Below, piece by piece: positions 35,729 through 43,912 of a stretch of DNA of 64,000 bases (position 1 is its first letter; each line of letters begins with the position of its first letter). Below the pieces are notes generated by a model. That model searched no databases, was not told where the DNA came from, and saw only the letters and a program-made list of their open reading frames with translations. Position numbers and translations under genes: made by a program. The DNA comes from DAOPJM01 sp035399665 (lineage in GTDB: Bacteria > Bacillota > Clostridia > Christensenellales > CAG-138), in NCBI GenBank assembly GCA_035399665.1, contig DAOPJM010000001.1:62001-126000 (forward strand), in the 5' to 3' direction.

Positions 35729-35769
35729 TGTCATCCTGAGCTATCGCGCAGGATCTTGGTGAAAACATA
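35729..35769 (+). repeat. Dispersed intergenic repeat, copy 1
   Basis: TGTCATCCTGAGC, a variable spacer and GCAGGATCTTG match three copies at 47704-47964. The gap that follows may exist because this repeat could not be assembled. Confidence 0.65.
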
Positions 35770-35869
35770 NNNNNNNNNNNNNNNNNNNNNNNNNNNNNNN
35801 NNNNNNNNNNNNNNNNNNNNNNNNNNNNNNNNNNNNNNNNNNNNNNNNNNNNNNNNNNNNNNNNNNNNN
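35770..35869. other. Assembly gap, 100 N
   Basis: Exactly 100 N, so the true distance is unknown. The surrounding intergenic region (35637-35988) holds a terminator, a dispersed repeat and a weak promoter; any gene hidden in the gap cannot be seen. Confidence 0.95.
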
Positions 35870-35942
35870 ATACTTGAAAACGTTGTCATTAACTTGCTCT
35901 CAAATTCTACTGCAAACACATGATTGAACGTTGTGTTTCCGA

Positions 35943-35971
35943 TTGACTAATCAGGCGGGGCATGATAATAT
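35943..35971 (+). promoter_or_regulatory. Possible promoter for the lytic transglycosylase operon
   Basis: TTGACT (35943-35948) and TAATAT (35966-35971) are 17 bases apart, just before the GGAGGGG site of the next gene. The -10 is a weak match. Confidence 0.4.
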
Positions 35972-35988
35972 TAGCGGGCGGAGGGGAT

Positions 35989-36561
35989 ATGAAGTCAAAA
36001 CGCAACACGATATTGATAATACTGCTCGTCGCGGCCATAGTGCTTGCGACGCTGTACTTTGCTTTCTTCAGAAAGGAGCTTGTCAAGCTTCGTTATCCTC
36101 TTGAACACAAGGATTATGTTATGCGGTATTCCGCCGAGTACGAGCTTGATCCCTACCTCGTGTTGGCGGTGATATGCTGCGAGAGCGGCTTTAGAGAGAA
36201 CGTGGTCAGCGGGGCGGGCGCGTGTGGGCTTATGCAGATTATGCCCGCGACGGGCGACGAGATAGCCCAAAAGCTCGGCGTTGAGGATTACGACCTTTTC
36301 GACCCCGCCACAAACATACGCTTCGGATGCTACTACCTGCATGAGCTGAGCCTTAGGTTCGATGGCAAAGTACCGGTAATGCTTGCGGGCTACAACGCCG
36401 GCCCTAACCGTGCCGACGAGTGGATTATGCAATACGGAGTGAACTCCGATGGGGCGATAAAGTATGTCCCGTACCCAGAAACGGATAAGTACATTGAGCG
36501 TGTGGAGTCCGCCGAACGCGCCTATAAAAAGCTGTATCCGCAATTGAAGATTGGAGAATAA
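35989..36561 (+). CDS. Lytic transglycosylase, SLT domain
   Basis: A 190-residue membrane-anchored peptidoglycan lyase. An N-terminal membrane segment (about residues 6-25) precedes a soluble Slt70-like domain with the catalytic glutamate in AVICCESGFRENVVS, GLMQIMPATG and AGYNAGPNR. It cleaves glycan strands to 1,6-anhydro ends. I start at ATG 35989 after GGAGGGG; the in-frame ATG at 35962 overlaps the promoter. It is followed after one base by lspA. Confidence 0.92.
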   Translation: MKSKRNTILIILLVAAIVLATLYFAFFRKELVKLRYPLEHKDYVMRYSAEYELDPYLVLAVICCESGFRENVVSGAGACGLMQIMPATGDEIAQKLGVEDYDLFDPATNIRFGCYYLHELSLRFDGKVPVMLAGYNAGPNRADEWIMQYGVNSDGAIKYVPYPETDKYIERVESAERAYKKLYPQLKIGE

Positions 36562-36562
36562 C

Positions 36563-37066
36563 ATGCTTGAGATAATACTTGCAGTTTTGGTTTTGGGTTT
36601 GGATCAGCTCACCAAGTGGCTTGCGGCCACCCGCCTTATAACAGCTTACCCCATCATTCCGGGGGTTTTTGAACTCGACTATGTTCAGAACCGAGGCGCG
36701 GCATGGGGGCTTCTTCAGGGCGGACGCGTGTTCTTCATCGTTATCACGGTGATAATCTGCGCGGCGCTTATCTATCTAATGATAAAAGAACGGAAGCGTA
36801 TGCAGCTTCTTTCAAGAATAGCCTTAACCCTGATTACGGCGGGCGCCATAGGCAACCTCATCGACAGAGCCATCTTGGGTTATGTAAGGGATATGCTGAG
36901 CTTCGTACTTATCAACTTTCCCGTTTTCAACGTGGCGGACAGCTCGCTTGTTATAGGCGCCATCCTGCTCATCATCGATGTGTTTTTTACCAAGAACAGT
37001 GCCTTTGACGTTATCGAAAAGAGCATAAAGGAGCGCAAAGAGAAGAAAAGCGGGAAGCCCGAATGA
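36563..37066 (+). CDS. lspA: Lipoprotein signal peptidase
   Basis: A 167-residue signal peptidase II with four membrane segments, which removes lipoprotein signal peptides after lipidation. The catalytic aspartates are in GNLIDR and FNVADSSL, and QNRGAAWG is the first conserved box. I start at ATG 36563 after a GGAG site. The C-terminus is rich in Lys and Glu. It overlaps the pseudouridine synthase gene by four bases, a common pairing (lspA-rluD) in Firmicutes. Confidence 0.96.
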   Translation: MLEIILAVLVLGLDQLTKWLAATRLITAYPIIPGVFELDYVQNRGAAWGLLQGGRVFFIVITVIICAALIYLMIKERKRMQLLSRIALTLITAGAIGNLIDRAILGYVRDMLSFVLINFPVFNVADSSLVIGAILLIIDVFFTKNSAFDVIEKSIKERKEKKSGKPE

Positions 37067-37989
37067 CCGAGCTTCGTGCCGAAACCACATACTCGCGCAT
37101 CGACAGCTTTCTTGCGGAGCGAATCGAGCTTACCCGCTCCGCCGTTCAGCGCCTAATCAAGGAGGGCGGCATACTGATGAACGGCAAGCCCTGCAAGGCG
37201 GGCGACAAGGTGGCGACAGGAGATATTATCACAATTGACCTGCCTGAGACAAAGCCCTCCGAGACAAAGCCGGAAGATATACCCATTGACATAGTATATC
37301 AGGACGCGGACATAGCCGTGGTCAACAAGCCGCAGGGCATGGTGGTGCATCCCGCGGCCGGAAACGAGAGCGGCACACTTGTGAACGCGCTTTTGTATCA
37401 CATTCATGACCTTTCCGGAATAGGCGGAGAGGCAAGACCGGGAATAGTCCACCGCATAGACAAGATGACAAGCGGGCTGTTGGTTGTGGCAAAGAACGAC
37501 TTTGCGCATGAGCAACTCTCTTTGCAATTCCACGATCACACGGCCAACAGGAGCTATATCGCCTTGGTTCACGGCAATCTGAAGGAGGACGAGGGCACGG
37601 TAGACGCACCCATAGGCAGACATCCCATCGATCGCAAACGCATGGCTGTGCGGGAGGACGGAAGGCGCGCCATAACTCATTGGAGCGTGCTTTACCGCTT
37701 TGGGAACGTTACCCTGCTGCAGCTTAGGCTTGAAACCGGCAGAACGCACCAGATTAGGGTTCATATGGCCTATATCAAGCATCCGGTCTTGGGTGACGAG
37801 GTCTACGGCTCCGCCGCCAAAGGGCTTGTCGGGCAAGCGCTGCACGGCTATAAGCTTTGCTTGGCGCATCCGAGAACGGGCGAGAAGCTGACATTCACCG
37901 CGCCCATCCCCGCATATTTCAAAGAAGCTCTAAAGCGCCTCGGCTGCGACAAGCCGCGCTTTGAGTTCAAGGGAGAGGTCATAGAGTAG
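37063..37989 (+). CDS. RluA/RluD family pseudouridine synthase
   Basis: A 308-residue RNA pseudouridine synthase with an N-terminal S4 domain (RIDSFLAERIELTRSAVQRLIKEGGI) and the catalytic aspartate in GIVHRIDKMTSGLLVVAK. NKPQGMVVHP and ETGRTHQIRVHM are further family motifs. RluD-type enzymes modify 23S rRNA helix 69; the exact target is inferred. It overlaps lspA by four bases. Confidence 0.94.
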   Translation: MTELRAETTYSRIDSFLAERIELTRSAVQRLIKEGGILMNGKPCKAGDKVATGDIITIDLPETKPSETKPEDIPIDIVYQDADIAVVNKPQGMVVHPAAGNESGTLVNALLYHIHDLSGIGGEARPGIVHRIDKMTSGLLVVAKNDFAHEQLSLQFHDHTANRSYIALVHGNLKEDEGTVDAPIGRHPIDRKRMAVREDGRRAITHWSVLYRFGNVTLLQLRLETGRTHQIRVHMAYIKHPVLGDEVYGSAAKGLVGQALHGYKLCLAHPRTGEKLTFTAPIPAYFKEALKRLGCDKPRFEFKGEVIE

Positions 37990-38127
37990 CATAAATTTGT
38001 ACCCATTAAGGCGCTCAATACGCTTTGATTCCGCTTTGCCATACGCCCCCTTGGGGGTGCGCGGCAAGCCTGCTTTTTGGACGATACACATTTCACTTTC
38101 ATTTCACATTCTTGCCCCAAGGCTTAC

Positions 38128-38156
38128 TTGACTTTTCGCCCCCGTGGTAGTACTCT
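38128..38156 (+). promoter_or_regulatory. SigA-type promoter for hrcA-grpE-dnaK-dnaJ
   Basis: TTGACT (38128-38133) and TACTCT (38151-38156) are 17 bases apart, just upstream of the CIRCE element. Confidence 0.6.
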
Positions 38157-38165
38157 AAGCAAGGG

Positions 38166-38192
38166 TTAGCACTCGGAACCCTTGAGTGCTAA
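38166..38192 (+). promoter_or_regulatory. CIRCE operator (HrcA-binding site)
   Basis: TTAGCACTC, nine bases and GAGTGCTAA form a perfect match to the CIRCE consensus, located at the transcription start of hrcA. HrcA binds it and represses the operon until heat shock titrates GroEL. No second CIRCE occurs in the window. Confidence 0.97.
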
Positions 38193-38209
38193 AGAAAGGA
38201 GCGGAGAGT

Positions 38210-39244
38210 ATGGAACTCGATCAAAGGAAGCTCAGCATATTGCGGGCTATCATTGACGAGTACATCATGTCCGCAAACCCGGTAGGCTCCAAGGCGTTGA
38301 GCCAAAGGGGTGATCTGGGGTGGTCGTCAGCGACGATTCGCAACGAGATGTCGGAGCTTGAGGATTTGGGCTACTTGGAGCAGCCGCATACCTCGGCGGG
38401 AAGAATCCCCTCGGACAAAGCCTACCGCCTCTACGTTGACAGCATGATGCAACGCGCCAAGCTGACGCCGAATGAGATTAGCTTTATGCAGAGCTATTGC
38501 TCACGCAAGGTGAGCGGGGTAGAGAGCGTAATGCGCGAGACTGCAAGAGCGCTCTCGAAGCTGACCAAGCTGCCCGCGTTCGCGCTTTTGCCGCAGCTTT
38601 CCGCAAGCCGTATTCAGCATGTGCAGCTCGTACCGTTGTCGGACGGACGCGCATTACTGGTGCTTGTGAACAAAGCGGGCGTCGCGAAGAACATGGTAGT
38701 CAGAGTGCCGCGAGGCGTAAGCTCCTCAGAGCTTGCCGCCATGTCGGAGATGATAACCGATTGCGTCAAGGATTGTCCCATGAACAAGGTATGCGAAAGG
38801 CTGCTGTGCGGCATGGGCGACGTTCTGTCCGACAGGCGCGAGTATCTGACAGGCATACTTGACGCGATAAGCTCCGGAACCAACATCGACGCACATTTGG
38901 TGGAGCTTGTGGGAGCAACAAGCATGTTACAGTACCCGGAGTATTCCGACGTCGATAAGGCCCGCAGCTTTCTTGCCAAGGTCGAGGAGAAGGACGCGTT
39001 CTATGAGCTGCTGAATAAGGCAAGCGAAATGGAGTTCACAATATCGATTGGCGGCGAGAACACAACCGACGGCTTGCAGGATTGCAGCATAGTGACCGCA
39101 AGCTACAAGATAGGCGGAACGCCCGTCGGCTCTTTCGGGGTTATAGGCCCCACGCGCATGGACTACGGCAAGGTCGTATCCGTGCTGGATTATATGAGAC
39201 TGTCCTTAGGGGACATACTCATGAGTATGATAAAGGAGGAATAA
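38210..39244 (+). CDS. hrcA: Heat-inducible transcription repressor HrcA
   Basis: A 344-residue repressor. The N-terminal winged helix reads LDQRKLSILRAIIDEYI, PVGSKALSQR and SSATIRNEMSELEDLGYLEQPHTSAGRIPSDKAYR, all typical of HrcA. The start is ATG 38210 with AAAGGAGCGGAG upstream; a frame extension to 38186 lies inside CIRCE. Conserved residues near the end (VIGPTRMDYGKVVSVLDYM) complete the family. It controls its own operon through CIRCE. Confidence 0.97.
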   Translation: MELDQRKLSILRAIIDEYIMSANPVGSKALSQRGDLGWSSATIRNEMSELEDLGYLEQPHTSAGRIPSDKAYRLYVDSMMQRAKLTPNEISFMQSYCSRKVSGVESVMRETARALSKLTKLPAFALLPQLSASRIQHVQLVPLSDGRALLVLVNKAGVAKNMVVRVPRGVSSSELAAMSEMITDCVKDCPMNKVCERLLCGMGDVLSDRREYLTGILDAISSGTNIDAHLVELVGATSMLQYPEYSDVDKARSFLAKVEEKDAFYELLNKASEMEFTISIGGENTTDGLQDCSIVTASYKIGGTPVGSFGVIGPTRMDYGKVVSVLDYMRLSLGDILMSMIKEE

Positions 39245-39247
39245 ATC

Positions 39248-39874
39248 TTGACCAAGAAACCGAAGGACAAAGCCAAAGCGGAGAACCTTGAGGATGTGGC
39301 CGCAGCCTCACCCGAACAGCAGGCTCAGGATGAAAGCATAAACGTAACGGACGGGCAGGGCTCAAAGGAAGAACAGCCCAAGGAGCCTCAAGCCGAGATA
39401 TACACTCTTTCACAGAAGGAACTAAATGAAGCGAGGAGCAATCTTGAAAAGCTTCAAAAGGAAAAGGACGAGACAGTAGCGCTCCTCCAGCGCAACCAAG
39501 CGGATTTCGATAACTACCGCAAGCGCAACCAATCCTTGAGAAAGGACAGCTACGACGAGGGCAGGCGCGATACAATCAAGGCGTTGCTCGGCATTCTGGA
39601 CGACTTTGACAGGATAATCGAGAGCAGCGCGGGACAGAAGGATCAATGGCTTGAAGGCGTTAAGATGGTTCACAGGAAGCTCACCGATGAGTTGGCTAAG
39701 ATGGGCGTCGAGGTAATCGACACCGACTGCGAATTCGATCCGAGATTCCACAACGCGGTCATGATGGAGAAGGTCGAAGGCAAGGAGAGCGGTTCTATCA
39801 TAGCTGTATTCCAGAAGGGTTACAGGATTGGCGATAAGATTTTGCGTTACAGCATGGTCAAAGTCGCAGAATAA
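39248..39874 (+). CDS. grpE: Nucleotide exchange factor GrpE
   Basis: A 208-residue co-chaperone that releases ADP from DnaK. An acidic, low-complexity N-terminus (about residues 1-50) leads to the long helical stalk (LLQRNQADFDNYRKRNQ) and the C-terminal beta domain (DTDCEFDPRFHNAVM, ending in LRYSMVKVAE). The start codon is TTG, eight bases after a perfect AAGGAGG site; no in-frame ATG is near. Confidence 0.95.
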   Translation: MTKKPKDKAKAENLEDVAAASPEQQAQDESINVTDGQGSKEEQPKEPQAEIYTLSQKELNEARSNLEKLQKEKDETVALLQRNQADFDNYRKRNQSLRKDSYDEGRRDTIKALLGILDDFDRIIESSAGQKDQWLEGVKMVHRKLTDELAKMGVEVIDTDCEFDPRFHNAVMMEKVEGKESGSIIAVFQKGYRIGDKILRYSMVKVAE

Positions 39875-39948
39875 AGGTAAGAACGGGTATTGAAACACCC
39901 GATTTGCATAACTTAAGAAACAGAAGAAAGATCAGGAGGATTTGATTT

Positions 39949-41805
39949 ATGAGTAAGATTATTGGTATCGACCTTGGCACCACAAATTCGTGCGTAGCCG
40001 TTCTTGAAGGCGGTCAACCCGTCGTTATCCCCAACTCCGAAGGCGCGAGGACTACCCCGTCCGTCGTAGCATTCAAGGGCAGCGAGCGTTTGGTAGGCTC
40101 CATCGCAAAGCACCAGGCCATCACCAACCCCGACAGGACGGTTTCGTCCATCAAGCGTGATATGGGTTCTTCCCGCAAGATTAGCATCGACGGCAAGGAC
40201 TACACCCCGCAGGAGATTTCCGCGATGATATTGCAGAAGCTCAAGCAGGAAGCCGAGGGCTATCTTGGTGAGACCATAACTCAGGCCGTCATCACCGTCC
40301 CCGCGTACTTCACCGACGCGCAGCGTCAGGCGACCAAGGACGCGGGCAGGATCGCGGGTCTTGAAGTGCTTCGTATAATCAACGAGCCGACAGCCGCGGC
40401 GTTGGCTTACGGCCTCGACAAGGAGACCAGCCAGAAGATTTTGGTTTACGACCTTGGCGGCGGCACCTTTGATGTGTCCATCCTTGAGATTGGCGACGGC
40501 GTGTTTGAGGTTCTGGCCACGGCGGGCAACAACCGCTTGGGCGGCGACGACTTTGACCAGCGCGTCATGGAGTATGTGGCGGCGGAGTTCAAGCGCACCA
40601 CGGGCATTGACCTGCTGAAGGATAAGATTGCGGCTCAGCGTTTGAAGGACGCGTCCGAGAAGGCCAAGATCGAGCTTTCCGGCATGGCCCAGACCACTAT
40701 TAACCAGCCCTTCATAGCCATGGATTCCACCGGCCCGAAGCACCTTGAGGTCACTCTCACAAGGGCTAAGTTCAATGAGCTTATAGCGGATCTCATCGAC
40801 AAGACAAGGGTCTGCGTACAGAAGGCCATGCAGGACGCGGGTCTGAAGAACTCCGATGTCGATAAGGTTATCTTGGTCGGCGGTTCGTCCCGTATCCCCG
40901 AGGTTCAGGACATGGTAAAGCGCATCACCGGCAAGGAGCCGTTCAAGGGGATCAACCCCGACGAGTGCGTCGCAATCGGCGCGGCTATTCAGGCGGGCGT
41001 GCTTGGCGGCGAGGTCAAGGATGTTCTGCTGCTTGATGTAACGCCTCTGTCCTTGGGTATTGAGACCGTGGGCGGCGTGTTCACCCGTTTGATTGACAGG
41101 AATACCACCATCCCCACCAAGAAGAGCCAAGTGTTCTCCACGGCGGCGGACGGTCAGACCAGCGTTGAAGTTCATGTACTTCAGGGCGAGCGCGAAATGG
41201 CGCAGTACAACAAGTCCCTTGGCAGGTTCCAGCTTGCGGGCATCGCTCCCGCACCCAGGGGAGTTCCGCAGATTGAGGTCACCTTTGACATTGACGCTAA
41301 CGGCATAGTCCATGTTTCGGCAAAGGACCTTGGCACAGGCAATCAGCAGCAGGTGACGATTACCGCTTCCTCCAACCTCAATGAGGAGGAGATCAAGAAG
41401 GCCGTCAGCGAAGCCGAGCGTTTCGCGTCGGAGGACAAGAAGCGCAAGGAGGAGGTCGAGACTCGCAATCAGGGCGATCAGCTCGTGTACACCACCGAGA
41501 AAACGCTCAAAGAGATGGGCGACAAGATCCCCGCGGATGACAGGTCCAAGGTTGACAAGGCTCTTGCGGATTTGAAAAAGACCCTTGAGGGCAGCGACTA
41601 CGGCATGATCAAGACGGCTTGCGAGAAGCTCACCGAGGTCAGCTATGACGTATTCGGCAAGGTATACCAGCAGGCCTCACAGCAGTATCAGCAGCAGCAG
41701 GGTCAGCAGGGCGGGCCGCAGGACGACGGCAATAACGGCGGTCAGGGCGGCAACGGCGGCGATAACGTAGTAGACGCAGACTATGAGGTAGTCGACGATA
41801 AGTAG
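39949..41805 (+). CDS. dnaK: Chaperone DnaK (Hsp70)
   Basis: A 618-residue Hsp70 with an ATPase domain (IIGIDLGTTNSCVAV, VYDLGGGTFDVSILE, VILVGGSSRIPEVQ) and a substrate-binding domain with TPLSLGIETVGG. The C-terminus is a Gln/Gly-rich tail with QQYQQQQGQQGG, ending in DADYEVVDDK. A long antisense ORF lies across it, a known feature of dnaK coding bias rather than a gene. It carries a good AGGAGG site. Confidence 0.98.
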   Translation: MSKIIGIDLGTTNSCVAVLEGGQPVVIPNSEGARTTPSVVAFKGSERLVGSIAKHQAITNPDRTVSSIKRDMGSSRKISIDGKDYTPQEISAMILQKLKQEAEGYLGETITQAVITVPAYFTDAQRQATKDAGRIAGLEVLRIINEPTAAALAYGLDKETSQKILVYDLGGGTFDVSILEIGDGVFEVLATAGNNRLGGDDFDQRVMEYVAAEFKRTTGIDLLKDKIAAQRLKDASEKAKIELSGMAQTTINQPFIAMDSTGPKHLEVTLTRAKFNELIADLIDKTRVCVQKAMQDAGLKNSDVDKVILVGGSSRIPEVQDMVKRITGKEPFKGINPDECVAIGAAIQAGVLGGEVKDVLLLDVTPLSLGIETVGGVFTRLIDRNTTIPTKKSQVFSTAADGQTSVEVHVLQGEREMAQYNKSLGRFQLAGIAPAPRGVPQIEVTFDIDANGIVHVSAKDLGTGNQQQVTITASSNLNEEEIKKAVSEAERFASEDKKRKEEVETRNQGDQLVYTTEKTLKEMGDKIPADDRSKVDKALADLKKTLEGSDYGMIKTACEKLTEVSYDVFGKVYQQASQQYQQQQGQQGGPQDDGNNGGQGGNGGDNVVDADYEVVDDK

Positions 41806-41825
41806 GCTATAAGACAAGAGAGTAT

Positions 41826-41855
41826 AGGCGGGGCAAAAGTCGCCCCGCCTTGATT
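41826..41855 (+). terminator. Hairpin between dnaK and dnaJ
   Basis: GGCGGGGC pairs perfectly with GCCCCGCC across a seven-base AAAAGTC loop, followed only by TTGATTAAAG. Without a T-run it may reduce, rather than stop, transcription into dnaJ, or stabilise the dnaK mRNA end. Confidence 0.55.
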
Positions 41856-41872
41856 AAAGAGGGGGATAAAAC

Positions 41873-43000
41873 ATGGCGGAAAAGAGAGACTATTACGAGG
41901 TTCTGGGGGTGCAGAAGGGTGCGAGCGAGGCCGAGATAAAGAGCGCGTTTCGCAAGCTTGCCAAGACCTGCCACCCCGATTTGAACCCCGGAGACAAGGC
42001 AAAGGAGGCGCAGTTCAAGGAATTGAACGAAGCCTATGAGGTTTTATCCGACCCTGATAAGCGCGCGAAATACGACCAATTCGGACACGCCGCGTTCGAC
42101 CCCACCATGGGCGGCGGGAATCCGTTTACGGGTTCACCGTTCGGTGAGGGCTTTGACGTCGGGGATTTGTTCAACTCATTCTTTGGCGGCGGATTCGGCG
42201 GAGGCGGCGGGAATGCCTCGCGCAACGCACCCACGCCCGGTAACGACCTTCGTTACAGTCTGACGCTCAGCTTCGAGGAAGCGGCGTTCGGCGTGACCAA
42301 GGAGATAGTCGTACCCCGTGAGGAGATTTGCGAGACTTGCGGCGGCAGCGGCGCAAAGCCGGGGACGAAGCCCGAACGCTGTACGGCGTGCAACGGCACA
42401 GGTCAGGTGAGAACGCAGCGCAACACCGTCTTTGGAGCGTTTTCGGAGACACGCCCATGCAGCGCGTGCAGGGGGACAGGTCAGGTCATAAAGGAAGACT
42501 GTCCTGATTGCAGAGGCAAGGGCAGGGTCAGAAAGAATTGCAGAATACAGCTCAAGGTGCCGGCGGGCATCGACGACGGACAAACCATCAATATGCGCGG
42601 CGAGGGCGAAGCGGGACACCGCAGCGGGCCGAGGGGCAATCTCTACGTGAGCATCTCCGTAAAGCCGAGCAAGCAGTTTGAGCGCCGAAACTACGATATT
42701 CTGATGAAGCTGGCCATACCATATACCACAGCGGCTTTAGGTGGTGTGATAACCGTTCCGACCCTGCGCGAAACCGTGAAATACACCATTCCCCAGGGGA
42801 CGCAGGACGGCACGACCTTCAGACTGAGGGATCAGGGCATACCCGTGCTAAACGGCAGCGGTGTGGGCGACCTCCTTGTGACCGTTTACATCGACGTTCC
42901 AAAGAGAATCTCGGACGAGCAGCGTTCCCTGCTTGAACGCCTTGCAGAGCTTGAAAGCGGTCAAAGCAAGTCAAACAGGAAGGGCTTCTTCAAAAAGTAA
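41873..43000 (+). CDS. dnaJ: Chaperone DnaJ
   Basis: A 375-residue type I J-protein that stimulates DnaK. Order: J domain (YYEVLGVQKGASEAEIKSAFR, with HPD in TCHPDLNPG), a Gly/Phe-rich region with GGGFGGGGG, four zinc-binding CXXCXGXG repeats (CETCGGSG, CTACNGTG, CSACRGTG, CPDCRGKG), and the C-terminal substrate domains. All four repeats are intact. Confidence 0.98.
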   Translation: MAEKRDYYEVLGVQKGASEAEIKSAFRKLAKTCHPDLNPGDKAKEAQFKELNEAYEVLSDPDKRAKYDQFGHAAFDPTMGGGNPFTGSPFGEGFDVGDLFNSFFGGGFGGGGGNASRNAPTPGNDLRYSLTLSFEEAAFGVTKEIVVPREEICETCGGSGAKPGTKPERCTACNGTGQVRTQRNTVFGAFSETRPCSACRGTGQVIKEDCPDCRGKGRVRKNCRIQLKVPAGIDDGQTINMRGEGEAGHRSGPRGNLYVSISVKPSKQFERRNYDILMKLAIPYTTAALGGVITVPTLRETVKYTIPQGTQDGTTFRLRDQGIPVLNGSGVGDLLVTVYIDVPKRISDEQRSLLERLAELESGQSKSNRKGFFKK

Positions 43001-43013
43001 AGGATAAACAAAC

Positions 43014-43051
43014 AAAGCCGCAGACCCTAAAAGAAGGTCTGCGGCTTTTGC
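43014..43051. terminator. Bidirectional terminator between dnaJ and the M23 gene
   Basis: AAAGCCGCAGACC pairs with GGTCTGCGGCTTT, followed by TTTGCT on the plus strand and by TTTGTTTG on the minus strand. It serves convergent genes. Confidence 0.9.
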
Positions 43052-43061
43052 TGTGCAGAGT

Positions 43062-43805
43062 TTAGCCGAGCTTAACGTACTTCGCGGGATCGACGGCAAT
43101 GCCGTCCACATAGAACGCAAAGTGAAGGTGCGGCCCGGAGGCGCATTCGGTGATTGCGCTGTTGCCTACACTGCCTATCACCGTGCCGGCGTTGACCTTG
43201 TCACCCTCTTTGACGCGAATGTCCGAGCCTAAAGCGGCATACAGGCTCATGCGGTCGTTGCTGTGTTCAACGATAATTGTAAAGCCCAACGAGTCGTCTT
43301 GGTAAACCTTGGCGACGACGCCGCCCATTACGCATTTGACGTCAGTGCCGAGAGCCGCCGAAATATCGACGCCCTCATGCGTCGTCCATTGATCAAGGGT
43401 TTTGCTGTATATGAGCTTGTCCTTGGCAAACGACCAAACGACAGCGCCGGCCACGGGCGCCGAAGCCTTGCTGCTCGTGGTCGTGGTCTTGGGGGTGGGG
43501 GAGGGCGCAGGCTCATGAGAGGTGTCGGTCATCGCGGAGCTTGAGGGCAGCACAAATGAGTACGGCTCCTTCGTGGGCGCGGCGGAGGGCGCAGTGACCT
43601 TGCCTGAAAGGGTCTCGTCCTGAGATGAGCCAACTATTGTGATGTCGGAGGGATCGGTTTCCTGCTCCGCTGTTTCGTTGTTGGGCAGGGCAAGTATTGT
43701 CACCGCCGCTCCGATTATTATAAGACACACGGCCAACACAACATAGAATCCCTGATTCTTCAGAAACGCGCTGAGCTTCTTTTTGCCGGTTTGATTGTTT
43801 TGCAT
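43062..43805 (-). CDS. M23 peptidase, SpoIIQ candidate
   Basis: A 247-residue protein with a short basic cytoplasmic N-terminus, one membrane segment (about residues 20-41), a Ser/Thr/Pro-rich linker and a LytM/M23 domain. The metal ligands HEGVD and HLHF are both present, so the domain could be an active endopeptidase. Single-pass topology and size fit clostridial SpoIIQ, the forespore partner of SpoIIIAH, in which these ligands are also kept. A general cell-wall hydrolase is the alternative. A GAGGTG site precedes the ATG; no clear SigF promoter was found. Confidence 0.8.
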   Translation of the reverse strand: MQNNQTGKKKLSAFLKNQGFYVVLAVCLIIIGAAVTILALPNNETAEQETDPSDITIVGSSQDETLSGKVTAPSAAPTKEPYSFVLPSSSAMTDTSHEPAPSPTPKTTTTSSKASAPVAGAVVWSFAKDKLIYSKTLDQWTTHEGVDISAALGTDVKCVMGGVVAKVYQDDSLGFTIIVEHSNDRMSLYAALGSDIRVKEGDKVNAGTVIGSVGNSAITECASGPHLHFAFYVDGIAVDPAKYVKLG

Positions 43806-43877
43806 ATTTCACCTCGTACTTTTTCTTGTAGTCTTGACAGGTAAAATAGCTTTTATACATTTGCAAACGAATTTGCC

Positions 43878-43906
43878 TTGATTTTAGCATATAGGGGTGG
43901 TAGAAT
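43878..43906 (+). promoter_or_regulatory. Promoter directly at the MFS gene start
   Basis: TTGATT (43878-43883) and TAGAAT (43901-43906) are 17 bases apart. The ATG begins seven bases after the end of the -10, where transcription itself should begin. Confidence 0.5.
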
Positions 43907-43912
43907 GACGCC

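Noticed and set aside
38036..38066. GC-rich palindrome after the pseudouridine synthase gene (CGCCCCCTTGGGGG)
   Set aside because: It resembles a weak terminator and a palindrome near 47773, but the stem is short and imperfect and two loose copies do not define a family.
39913..41313. Long open frame antisense to dnaK (466 codons)
   Set aside because: It mirrors dnaK codon bias, has no ribosome-binding site and lies entirely within a highly conserved gene.
43806..43870. Possible SigF/SigG promoter before the M23 gene
   Set aside because: GTATA-like -35 sequences occur, but no acceptable -10 lies at the right distance.
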